Of a stretch of DNA of 64,000 nt, positions 20,033 to 29,594 are shown piece after piece. The stretch's first letter is position 1, and every line of letters starts with the position of its first letter. The notes under the pieces were generated by a model that was not told the DNA's origin, searched no databases, and saw only the letters and a list, made by a program, of their open reading frames with translations. A program made the translations under genes and the position numbers. The stretch comes from Azospirillum brasilense (GTDB taxonomy: Bacteria; Pseudomonadota; Alphaproteobacteria; Azospirillales; Azospirillaceae). The stretch covers positions 186,001 through 250,000 of the forward strand of contig NZ_VITI01000001.1 in the NCBI RefSeq assembly GCF_007827795.1, read 5' to 3'.

Positions 20033-20956
20033 TCAGCCCTTTACGGCCTTCCGCTTCGGCCTCTTCACCACAAGGGTGGTCCATTCGCCGACCGGGATGC
20101 GCGCGACCAGATGCAGGCCCTGCGTGCGGTGCGCCTGGATGACGTGGCGCTCCTGCCGGTTCAGCAGGCCGGCCAGAACGGCCACGCCGCCGCGCTGCAG
20201 ATGGCGCTTCAGCTGCGGCGCCATGCGGGCCAGCGGACGGGCCAGGATGTTGGCGGTGATCAGGCGGTAGGGCTTGTGCTTGCCCACCACGGCGGTGTGG
20301 TAGCCGTCGCCGCCCTGCGAGCGGATGCGGGCCTTCACCCCGTTGAGCGCGGCGTTGACGCGGGTGACGCGCACCGCCTCCGGGTCAATGTCCACGGCGG
20401 TGACGGGCACCCGCCAGCGCTTGGTCACCGCCAGCGCCAGGATGCCCGAGCCGCAGCCCATGTCGAGCGCCCCGCCCCGCCCGCGGTGCGGCAGCGTCAT
20501 CCGGCGGGCCAACCGGTCCAGCGCCATCAGGCAGCCCTTGGTCGACCCGTGCTCGCCCGTGCCGAAGGCGGTGGCGGCGTCGACCAGCAGCGGGATGCTG
20601 CCCGCCGGGACAAGCCCCTCATGGTGGGAGCCGTGGACGAAGAAGCGCCCGGCCTGGATCGGCGGAAAGCCCTGATAGCTGTGCGACACCCAATCGATGA
20701 GGGGCAGTTCCTCGACGATCAGCTTCGGCTCGGGGATGCCCATGGCCTCGGCCAGAACGGCGACGCGGGCGTTCAGCCGCGGCTCGTCGGGCTGCCCGTA
20801 GACCGTCGCCTCGACCAGCCAGTCGCCGTGCTCCTCCAACTCGAAGGTCGACACCGCGTCGGCATGATCGCCAATCGCCTCGGCGAACGCGGGGGCGTGG
20901 GCTTCGGGAATGACGAGCGCGATGCGCCAGAGCTTGGAAGATGACATGGAGGACAT
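20033..20956 (-). CDS. prmA: Ribosomal protein L11 methyltransferase
   Basis: A 307-aa SAM-dependent methyltransferase that methylates ribosomal protein L11. The N-terminal recognition domain is followed by the Rossmann core with motif I GALDMGCGSGILALAVTK, the acidic AVDIDPEAVRVTRVNAALNG block, and the catalytic ITANILARPL motif that is characteristic of PrmA. AFGTGEHGSTKGCL also matches. The ATG at 20956 or the one three codons later may be used. It lies just downstream of the inverted-repeat GxxExxY cassette on the same strand. Confidence 0.95.
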   Translation of the reverse strand: MSSMSSSKLWRIALVIPEAHAPAFAEAIGDHADAVSTFELEEHGDWLVEATVYGQPDEPRLNARVAVLAEAMGIPEPKLIVEELPLIDWVSHSYQGFPPIQAGRFFVHGSHHEGLVPAGSIPLLVDAATAFGTGEHGSTKGCLMALDRLARRMTLPHRGRGGALDMGCGSGILALAVTKRWRVPVTAVDIDPEAVRVTRVNAALNGVKARIRSQGGDGYHTAVVGKHKPYRLITANILARPLARMAPQLKRHLQRGGVAVLAGLLNRQERHVIQAHRTQGLHLVARIPVGEWTTLVVKRPKRKAVKG

Positions 20957-20993
20957 CCGCTATCGGGGAAAATCGTCGCGACGGCGGCGGTTT

Positions 20994-21027
20994 TACCACC
21001 AAGACACAAAGACACAAAGATTTTCAC
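20994..21027 (+). repeat. Left inverted repeat of the GxxExxY cassette
   Basis: A 34-base arm begins TACCACCAAGACACAAAG and ends TTTTCAC. It matches the reverse complement of 21450-21483 at 29 of 34 positions without a gap. Internally it repeats an AAGACACA unit of 8 bases. It lies 17 bases beyond the GxxExxY stop codon and 37 bases before the prmA start. Confidence 0.9.
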
Positions 21028-21044
21028 AAAGCGGACCCGGCGGA

Positions 21045-21434
21045 TCAGCACACCCTGCGTCGAACACCGTCCTTGAAGCGCGGGACGTTGAAATTCATCA
21101 GGAAGCCAAGACGATGCCCGGTCATCCGCAGATAGGTCAGAAGCTGTGCTTCATGGACCGGCAGGGTGTGCTCGACCGCCTTGATCTCAATGATGATTGC
21201 ATCATCGACCAGCATGTCGATGCGAAACCCCTCGTCGATGCGTACATCGTCATAGAAGACGGGAACGATCATCTGACGCTTGACCGGAACGCCACGCTTG
21301 GACAGTTCGTGGGCAAGGCATGCCTCATACACGGATTCGAGCAACCCCGGCCCGAGACGGCTGTGAACCGTGTAGCCCGCATCCACCACCTCGCGCGATA
21401 AGGCGTTCAGCGCGGGAGATACGGCCTCATCCAT
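21045..21434 (-). CDS. GxxExxY family protein (PD-(D/E)XK nuclease-like)
   Basis: A 129-aa protein with the family signature LGPGLLESVYEACLAHEL. It is followed by the nuclease-like core RIDMLVDDAIIIEIKAV, a D...ExK arrangement, and then HEAQLLTYLRMTGHRLGFLMNFNV. The family is known as GxxExxY; its biological role is not established. Base composition is visibly lower in G+C than the neighbours. The ATG at 21434 has an AAGGA ribosome site directly next to the right inverted repeat. The gene is tightly bracketed by 34-bp inverted repeats, which suggests a mobile or mobilised unit. Confidence 0.93.
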   Translation of the reverse strand: MDEAVSPALNALSREVVDAGYTVHSRLGPGLLESVYEACLAHELSKRGVPVKRQMIVPVFYDDVRIDEGFRIDMLVDDAIIIEIKAVEHTLPVHEAQLLTYLRMTGHRLGFLMNFNVPRFKDGVRRRVC

Positions 21435-21449
21435 GCGGAAACATCCTTC

Positions 21450-21483
21450 GTGAAATTCTTAGTGCCTTCGTGTCTTCGTGGTA
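21450..21483 (-). repeat. Right inverted repeat of the GxxExxY cassette
   Basis: The partner of 20994-21027. On the minus strand it begins TACCACGAAGACACGAAG and ends ATTTCAC. The five mismatches to the left arm are at arm positions 7, 15, 19, 23 and 28. It ends 15 bases before the GxxExxY start codon, so the ribosome site of that gene abuts it. No clear target-site duplication is seen outside the arms. Confidence 0.9.
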
Positions 21484-21508
21484 TCCCCTCGCCCGTTCCA
21501 ATACTCCC

Positions 21509-22747
21509 TCACCGTCCTGACAGCCGGTCCGCGATGTCGTGCATCCCCTGTTCGCGCAGGATCGCCTGACGGTGGCGGATCAGGCGGCGGGCCAGCGCTT
21601 TCTCCGCCTCGGCACCACCGAGCAGGCGCCCCTGCGGATCGCGCAGATGGGTGGCGAGGTGGTCGGCCAGCAGCGCCTCCTTCTTCGGGTCGCGGCGGTC
21701 AAGCGGCTGGGTGCCGTTCAGTGATTGCTGGATGCGCTCCAGCAGAACGGCGCGGCAGCACGGTGCGCGCCCCTGGACGATCAACGCGCCGATGTGGGCC
21801 AGCAGGGGGCTCACCGGCTCGCTCTTCGGCTGCGGGTCGCGGCCCAGGATCAGGTCGGCCAGAGCGCACAGCCCCAAGGCGAGGTTCGGCTGCGCGCCGA
21901 GAAGCTCCTTCACCAGCTCGGCGGAGCCCAGCGCGTCGGCCATCACCCCGTCGAGCACAGCGAGGTGCCGCGGCTCCACGTCCGGCCCGATCAGGTCGAG
22001 CAGCATTTCCAGCTTGCCGGCGAGCGAATTGCGGTCGGCCAGATGGAGGGTGAGCTGGCTGAGGAAGGCGAAGTCGTGCCCCTCCTCCCCCACCGCCGCC
22101 GCCAAGGCGCGGCTGGACCGGGACAGGTCGGCGGGGTCGAAGGCCGGCAGCGCCTTGCGCTCGGCCTGGAAGTCGCGGGCGCGGGCCATCACCGCCTCGG
22201 CGAAGGCCCGCAACTCGCGCGCCCGCGCCGGAACCGCGACGCCATGCCGGTCCGCGTGGTGGCGGGCCACCGCCTGGAGCGCCGCACCCAGCAGCAGGCC
22301 CTGCTCGTCCAGCTTGCGCAGGTAGGTCCAGGAATGGAGAAGCTCAGTCGGGGTGATGCGGAACTTGTCGAGGAAGGGGCGCAGCAGCCGGCCGGTGACC
22401 ACCCGCGACTCGAACCCGTAAAGATCGCCGGGGGCCGTGCAATAAGGCGCTCCCTCCGCCGTGCCGCCCAGCGTCATCGGCTTGTCCTTAACCACCGGAA
22501 CGGCCTTCTGGAAGATCACCGTCTCCAGCGACAGCCCGGCCAACGAGCGGAACTTGATGGCCTTGACCTCCTCCACCCCGCTGACCGCCAGCCAACTGCG
22601 GGCGGAGGCCAGGGCCCGGCGCTCGTCGTCGTAGGTCCCCTCGATCGTCCAGCGGCCCTCACGGCGGATCTGGACCTCGAAGGCGGTGCTGCTCTTGCCG
22701 AACACGAGGCGGGTTCCGTGGCTGTTGATGCGATGTCTGGAACCCAC
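21509..22747 (-). CDS. Hypothetical protein (412 aa)
   Basis: I do not recognise this protein. The N-terminal 70 residues are beta-rich (GTRLVFGKSSTAFEVQIRREGRWTIE is too long to be chance). The rest is helical, with DRNSLAGKLEMLLDLIGPDVEPRH, a cysteine pair in GRAPCCRAVLLERIQQ, and a C-terminal block of the form LADHLATHLRDPQGRLLGG. There is no signal peptide or membrane span. Codon use fits the genome. The start is a GTG at 22747, close to the helicase gene that lies upstream on the same strand, so the two may be co-transcribed. Confidence 0.7.
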   Translation of the reverse strand: MGSRHRINSHGTRLVFGKSSTAFEVQIRREGRWTIEGTYDDERRALASARSWLAVSGVEEVKAIKFRSLAGLSLETVIFQKAVPVVKDKPMTLGGTAEGAPYCTAPGDLYGFESRVVTGRLLRPFLDKFRITPTELLHSWTYLRKLDEQGLLLGAALQAVARHHADRHGVAVPARARELRAFAEAVMARARDFQAERKALPAFDPADLSRSSRALAAAVGEEGHDFAFLSQLTLHLADRNSLAGKLEMLLDLIGPDVEPRHLAVLDGVMADALGSAELVKELLGAQPNLALGLCALADLILGRDPQPKSEPVSPLLAHIGALIVQGRAPCCRAVLLERIQQSLNGTQPLDRRDPKKEALLADHLATHLRDPQGRLLGGAEAEKALARRLIRHRQAILREQGMHDIADRLSGR

Positions 22748-22841
22748 CAGTAGCCGAACGCCGCCGCCGAACCTGTGACGACCGTCACCGCGGCGGGACG
22801 CTGCGGCAATCGGTCACCCTGCCCCGACCATCCCGCCTGCG

Positions 22842-25181
<2,340 letters not shown>

Positions 25182-25743
25182 GCGGCACCGGAATTCCTGG
25201 GCGGGCTCCCCCGCGGTCGGGAGACGCCCTTCATCGAAAGAGGACACCGTATATAGCACGCCCCCCGGCGCATCGAACCCCTTCCCTTGACGGAACGACC
25301 GGGGCACCCCGCCAATGGGCATGGAACTAGGCCCATGGGCCGGGATACGCGCGGCCGGCACTATGACTCACACCATGACGCCGGTCTTATCACAATGGCC
25401 CGAAGTCACATCGGCCATAGAAGCCCAAGAATCACCCGCAGTCACAGACAAATCACAGGCTGAACCGAATTCAGGTCAGATTGATTATTCCCGGTGAGAC
25501 ATTCGTGAATGGTTCGTCGGACGGTTTGTCTTATTTCGGCTTAGGGCATATGCCCATTGCGAGACATAATTTTTCCTTTGGGGAAATTTTCTGTTCCGCA
25601 AATCCGGGGTAAGGTCCAATCAGATCGTGGCACCCCGGAACCAAACGGACAGCCGCGGAGAGCGGCCCTCCCCCCGGACCGGATGTCCACGGAGGCGCCA
25701 GACGAACGACCGAATTGAAACAAGCAGAGGGCGGGTAGGAACA
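25182..25743. other. Divergent intergenic region, helicase / NarL-type regulator
   Basis: This 562-base region separates two divergent genes and is clearly richer in A+T than its flanks between 25380 and 25620. It holds a perfect 12-bp palindrome (25544-25555) and an AT-rich dyad near 25568-25590. These are reasonable places for a promoter and operator of the regulator at 25744. A 60-codon frame at 25315-25497 has no ribosome site and is not called. Confidence 0.5.
25544..25555. promoter_or_regulatory. Perfect 12-bp palindrome GGGCATATGCCC
   Basis: A perfect self-complementary 12-mer in an AT-rich upstream region, 189 bases before the response-regulator start at 25744. It has the size of a dimeric regulator site and could be an autoregulatory operator. 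No direct evidence ties it to a given protein. Confidence 0.4.
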
Positions 25744-26433
25744 ATGGACCCCGTGAACGTTTTCCTGATCGACGCGAACAAGCTCTTCCGCGAAGGCATG
25801 AAGCGTCTGTTCGAGAACACGCCCTTCAAGGTGATGGGCGAGGCAAGCACCCTGCGTGAGGGCGTCCCCGCGGTCGAGGCGGCGGGCACCCAGCCCGACC
25901 TGATCCTCATCGACCTCATCAACGGCGGCGAGGACGAGGCCGACCAGCTCCGCGCCCTGCGCGACGGCCATCCCGGCATCCGCGTCGTCATCCTGACCAC
26001 CGACCTGTGCACCCGCCGCCTGTCGGGCGCGCTCGGCGCCGGCGCCCACGGCTACCTGATGAAGGACATCGCCTGCGAAGCGCTGATGCAGTCGCTGAAG
26101 CTGGTGATGATGGGCGAGAAGGTGTTCCCCACCCATCTGGCCGAGCTGCTGATCAACGGCCGCAGCGAGGAGCTGGCGACTGAGGTTCCGGCCCGCCGCA
26201 AGGGTCTGTCGCAGCGCGAGATCCAGATCCTGCGCTGCCTGCTGAGCGGCAACTCCAACAAGATGATCGCCAACCACCTCCACATCACGGAAGCGACGGT
26301 GAAGGTCCATCTGAAGAGCCTGCTGCGCAAGATCAACGCCTCCAACCGCACCCAGGCTGCGATCTGGGCGCTGAACAACGGCATCGGCGATCAGCCGGCG
26401 GAAGCCGCCGGGGTCAGCGCCGGCGCGGTCTGA
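25744..26433 (+). CDS. NarL/LuxR-type response regulator
   Basis: A 229-aa regulator with a receiver domain (1-125) and a LuxR helix-turn-helix (about 155-215, LSQREIQILRCLLSGNSNKM and ITEATVKVHLKSLLRKI). Phospho-acceptor Asp57 (LILIDLING), Thr85/86 and Lys107 (YLMKD) are present. The acidic pair that normally reads DD is Asp10-Ala11 (FLIDANKLFREG), which may weaken Mg binding. The ATG at 25744 follows a TAGGAA ribosome site. A second regulator of the same type follows about 210 bases downstream. No cognate kinase is adjacent. Confidence 0.93.
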   Translation: MDPVNVFLIDANKLFREGMKRLFENTPFKVMGEASTLREGVPAVEAAGTQPDLILIDLINGGEDEADQLRALRDGHPGIRVVILTTDLCTRRLSGALGAGAHGYLMKDIACEALMQSLKLVMMGEKVFPTHLAELLINGRSEELATEVPARRKGLSQREIQILRCLLSGNSNKMIANHLHITEATVKVHLKSLLRKINASNRTQAAIWALNNGIGDQPAEAAGVSAGAV

Positions 26434-26463
26434 CCCATCCTTGCGGTTCTGCTTTCCCGGCAC

Positions 26464-26503
26464 CCACGACGCCGGCCGCGCCATCCCGCGGCCGGCGTCG
26501 TGG
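26464..26503 (+). terminator. Long perfect hairpin after the first regulator
   Basis: A 17-bp perfect stem, CCACGACGCCGGCCGCG with its exact complement at 26487-26503, has a CCATCC loop. It starts 31 bases after the regulator stop. No immediate T-run follows (a CGTTTTG comes 14 bases later), so it may be a terminator or an RNA-stabilising structure. Confidence 0.6.
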
Positions 26504-26642
26504 CGTTCGGAGCACCCGTTTTGAGTGCAGCGGCATGCCAAAAGTGGTGCGCCATAGGACCAAAGGCCCTCTTCCGCCTCGAAATGATGATGGCTATTTC
26601 CGCATTACGTTCCGAATTTGGTTGGATCGCAGCCCCGACACG

Positions 26643-27341
26643 ATGAGCATCATGGAATCCAGCGCGGAAAAGCCGACCCTGAACGTTCTGCTTGCCGACG
26701 ATCACCTGCTGTTCCGGGACGGGCTGCGGCGTCTGCTCGCCCAATCGGACGACAGCATGGTGTTTCACGAGGCGGGGACGTTCGACGACGTCCGCCGCCT
26801 GTGTGACGGCGCCATCGCCTTTGACCTGATCCTGCTGGATCTCGGCATGCCGGGGTGGAACGGCTTCTCCCTGCTCGGCGACATCCACCAGCGGCTTCCC
26901 AAGGCGCTGCTGGTCGTGGTTTCCGGATCGGAAAAGCGGTCGGACCTGCTGGCCGCGCTGGAGAATGGAGCCGCCGGTTTCATCCCGAAGTCGAGCAGCG
27001 CGAAGGTGCTGATGGGTGCCCTCCAACTCGTGCTCGCCGGGGGCGTCTATCTGCCGGAACAGGCGATCCGGGGCGACCGGATGACCGACAGCGCGCCGCA
27101 CGCCGGCAATGGCGCGGCGGACGCCGATCCGCTGGGCTCCCTGGCGGACGGGGCGGGCGACCAGCTGACCCCGCGCCAGCGCGACGTGCTGAACCGCCTG
27201 CGCGACGGCAAGTCCAACAAGCAGATCGCGCATGAGCTGGGCCTGACCGAGGGCACGGTGAAGGTGCATGTGACCGCCATCCTGCGCCAGCTCGGCGTGC
27301 GCAACCGGACCCAGGCGGCGATCACCGCGAACGGTTTCTGA
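26643..27341 (+). CDS. NarL/LuxR-type response regulator
   Basis: A 232-aa regulator. The receiver has an intact acidic pair Asp19-Asp20 (VLLADDHLLFRDGL), phospho-acceptor Asp66 (LILLDLGMPGWNG), the Ser/Thr position in VVVSGSEK and Lys in FIPKSSS. The LuxR helix-turn-helix reads LTPRQRDVLNRLRDGKSNKQ then LTEGTVKVHVTAILRQL. It is similar to the regulator at 25744, so the pair likely arose by duplication. The ATG at 26643 or at 26652 may be used. No kinase is next to it. Confidence 0.93.
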   Translation: MSIMESSAEKPTLNVLLADDHLLFRDGLRRLLAQSDDSMVFHEAGTFDDVRRLCDGAIAFDLILLDLGMPGWNGFSLLGDIHQRLPKALLVVVSGSEKRSDLLAALENGAAGFIPKSSSAKVLMGALQLVLAGGVYLPEQAIRGDRMTDSAPHAGNGAADADPLGSLADGAGDQLTPRQRDVLNRLRDGKSNKQIAHELGLTEGTVKVHVTAILRQLGVRNRTQAAITANGF

Positions 27342-27368
27342 CCGCCCCCCTTAAGACCTGTTCCTCTC

Positions 27369-28139
27369 TCAGGCCCCTCCCCGCTCCACCGAAGCGACCA
27401 ACGCGGCCAGAGCGCCGCGGATGGCCGATTCGTGCTTGGCGGGCAGAACCTGCTGGCCGGGGACGGTCACCACGGTCAGGTTGCGGCATCCGGTCAGACG
27501 CTGTTCCAGAAAGGACGCGCCCGGAACGCCGTCCGGCATGTCCTTCCCCTGCACCAGGGTGACCGGCACGCGGACCGCGTCGAGCGCGGGCGCCATGGCC
27601 TGAAGCTCCGCCGCGCTGTCGCGGACGACCGGCGGCAGGATGCGGGCGGCGATGCGGCGCAACACGCCCGGCCGGGCCGCTTCCTCGGCCATCGGGTCGA
27701 TCAGCAGAAGGCCGCCGACCAACTCCGGAAAATCCAGCACGGCCCGCAACGCCACCGGCACGCCGCCGCCGCTGCCGATCAGCAGCGGCTTGCGCGAGCG
27801 GCGGAGCGCCAGAAGCGGACGCAGCGCCGCCGCCGGCACGCGGGGGTCGCCGCCACGCAGGCGGGAGGCACCGCTGATCGGCGCCGGATCGGGCCGCGGC
27901 ACCGCCACCCATTCCTGCCCCGCCGGAACGGCGCGCAGCAGGCGGGTCCAGGCCCTGGATTCGCTGGACGTCGCGTGGATCAGGATGATGCGCCGTCCGG
28001 CGGGATCGCCGGCGACGATGCAGCCCGGCCCCACCTCCCGCGATGCGCCGCAGCGTGCGGTTGGCGCCTCGCCGGGCGACGACGGCACGATGCCGAACGC
28101 GGCTCCCGCGGGCCGCCCGGCGCTGCTGTGTATGGTCAA
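27369..28139 (-). CDS. Alpha/beta hydrolase-like protein
   Basis: A 256-aa protein with the layout of an alpha/beta hydrolase. The early strand and oxyanion region is IILIHATSSESRAW. The putative nucleophile elbow is LIGSGGGVPVAL, where glycine is missing two residues before the serine. An acidic block reads LLLIDPMAEE, then VTLVQGKDMPDG, and a late histidine is in LPAKHES. The start is uncertain: the TTG at 28139 has a GGGGAG ribosome site seven bases upstream and is preferred, while the frame stays open to 28274. The substrate is unknown. Confidence 0.75.
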   Translation of the reverse strand: MTIHSSAGRPAGAAFGIVPSSPGEAPTARCGASREVGPGCIVAGDPAGRRIILIHATSSESRAWTRLLRAVPAGQEWVAVPRPDPAPISGASRLRGGDPRVPAAALRPLLALRRSRKPLLIGSGGGVPVALRAVLDFPELVGGLLLIDPMAEEAARPGVLRRIAARILPPVVRDSAAELQAMAPALDAVRVPVTLVQGKDMPDGVPGASFLEQRLTGCRNLTVVTVPGQQVLPAKHESAIRGALAALVASVERGGA

Positions 28140-28301
28140 GGCTCCGCTCCCCGATTCCCGAACACGTCGCGGAGATCGTCTCCGCCGATTGACAGGGAGC
28201 CTAATGGAGGGTTCGCAGCCTTGTCCCGTACCATAAAAAGGCCCGAAATGGCGCGAACGGTGGCTGCAAGTCACGAAAATCGCAGGTTTTTACCCCAATT
28301 G

Positions 28302-28338
28302 TTGTGCAGTCCCGCCATTCCTGGCGGAACCCGCACAA
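28302..28338. repeat. Two-level stem-loop
   Basis: Outer arms TTGTGC (28302-28307) and GCACAA (28333-28338) enclose an inner stem CCGCC (28312-28316) / GGCGG (28323-28327). It lies 14 bases beyond the stop of the 186-aa gene transcribed toward it, so it may terminate that gene, although no T-run follows on the minus strand. Confidence 0.45.
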
Positions 28339-28351
28339 TGACCTTGGAACG

Positions 28352-28912
28352 TCAGTGAATGGTGTTGCCGTCGGGGAGCGCTTCGACCGGACGGTCGTCG
28401 CGCGGCTCGGACGGACGGTGCAACTCGCGCATCAGGTCCCGCCAGTCCGGCGACCCGCCGAGCTGCTGGATCAACTGCGTGGAAAAGGCGAAGACGGCCA
28501 TCTCCAGCGGCCCGTTGTCCTCGGCATGGGCGTTGACGGTCAGGCAGGATTCCGCGGCGCTGACGAAAATGGCCGACGCGACGGCCACCCCCGGCCCCGG
28601 TTCGGGCAGCGGCACCGGTGTCGGAGCGGACCCGGTGGTGCGCAGGGCCGACAGGTTCTCCACCAGCAGGCGCGTGCGGATGGCGGTATCGATGGCCGCC
28701 CCCATGGTGTAGCCGGCCTCCGACTCCGCGGCGGAGCGCAGCAGGCGCAACCCCGCGATCACCCCGTGGGCGACGTCCGCGGTGCCGGCACGCTTGAGAG
28801 CCGCGGCGATGGCGGTGCCGAGAATGGCGGTGACCACCGGCGCCATGCTTTCGGCGTCGTCGCCCATGACGGCGGCGTCGGTGGACTCTTCGTGGTTCTG
28901 GACCTCGTTCAT
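28352..28912 (-). CDS. Hypothetical protein (186 aa)
   Basis: An unrecognised protein. The N-terminus is acidic (MNEVQNHEESTDAAVMGDDAE). A helical, alanine-rich central region follows (MAPVVTAILGTAIAAALKRA, DVAHGVIAGLRLLRSAA), then a proline-rich hinge (PTPVPLPEPGPG) and a C-terminal half with one cysteine (SAAESCLTVNAHAEDNG). No true signal peptide is seen; the hydrophobic stretch could be a membrane-associated helix. The ATG at 28912 is chosen since the longer frame upstream shadows yccF on the other strand. It is divergent from yccF. Confidence 0.65.
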   Translation of the reverse strand: MNEVQNHEESTDAAVMGDDAESMAPVVTAILGTAIAAALKRAGTADVAHGVIAGLRLLRSAAESEAGYTMGAAIDTAIRTRLLVENLSALRTTGSAPTPVPLPEPGPGVAVASAIFVSAAESCLTVNAHAEDNGPLEMAVFAFSTQLIQQLGGSPDWRDLMRELHRPSEPRDDRPVEALPDGNTIH

Positions 28913-29144
28913 GCGGCCTCCGATCCGGTGATACCCTGGATGGCGTGCGGCGCGGACCCCGGTTCCCTGCGGAACCGCTTTTTGCTCAAAGGTCCCTCGT
29001 TCGATCTGTGGCTTTTCCGGAGGGCATTCAAGCCGCCGGAAGCCGGGAGGGGCTGAATCTTTCGATACGCCACTTTCGCCGATCCCTCCTCTGGGCGAAG
29101 CCGCCCACCATCCCCACATGTGCGGGCAAAAGGAGAAACACCCG

Positions 29145-29594
29145 ATGCCCTTCCTCAGCCTTCTTCTCAACATCCTGTGGGTGGTGACCGGCGGCATCTG
29201 GATGGCCGCGGGATGGCTCCTCGCGGCCGTTCTGATGGTCGTCACCATCGTCGGCATTCCGTGGGCGCGATCGGCCGTCACGATCGCCTGGTACACCCTG
29301 CTGCCCTTTGGACAAACCGCCGTCCGCCGGGATGAGTTCCGTGGCCGCGAGGACATGGGCACCGGCCTGCTCGGCACGCTGGGCAACATCCTGTGGTTCG
29401 TGCTGGCCGGCTGGTGGCTGGCGCTCGGCCATCTGGTGGCCGCGGTCACCCTCGCCATCACCATCATCGGCCTGCCCTTCGCCTGGGCGCACCTGAAGCT
29501 CGCCCTGCTGGCCCTGTGGCCGGTCGGCACCGAGATCGTGACGGTGGACGAGGCGGAATCCCGCCGCCGCCTGCTGAGCCGCGGGAGCTATTGA
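29145..29594 (+). CDS. YccF-family inner-membrane protein
   Basis: A 149-aa membrane protein with duplicated YccF domains. Each half has an N-terminal hydrophobic stretch (FLSLLLNILWVVTGGIWMAAG and LLGTLGNILWFVLAGWWLALG begin alike) followed by a second span ending in the IVGIPWA / IIGLPFAWA signature. About four membrane segments are expected. The ATG at 29145 has a strong AAAGGAG ribosome site. Function is unknown for the family. Its stop overlaps the end of the convergent DUF3095 gene by seven bases. Confidence 0.9.
   Translation: MPFLSLLLNILWVVTGGIWMAAGWLLAAVLMVVTIVGIPWARSAVTIAWYTLLPFGQTAVRRDEFRGREDMGTGLLGTLGNILWFVLAGWWLALGHLVAAVTLAITIIGLPFAWAHLKLALLALWPVGTEIVTVDEAESRRRLLSRGSY

Noticed and set aside
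25315..25497. 60-codon plus-strand frame upstream of the first NarL-type regulator
   Set aside because: No ribosome site and low-complexity sequence in an AT-richer promoter region.
25571..25590. AT-rich dyad taken as a terminator or attenuator
   Set aside because: The stem is short and imperfect, and its position in the regulator leader gives no support.
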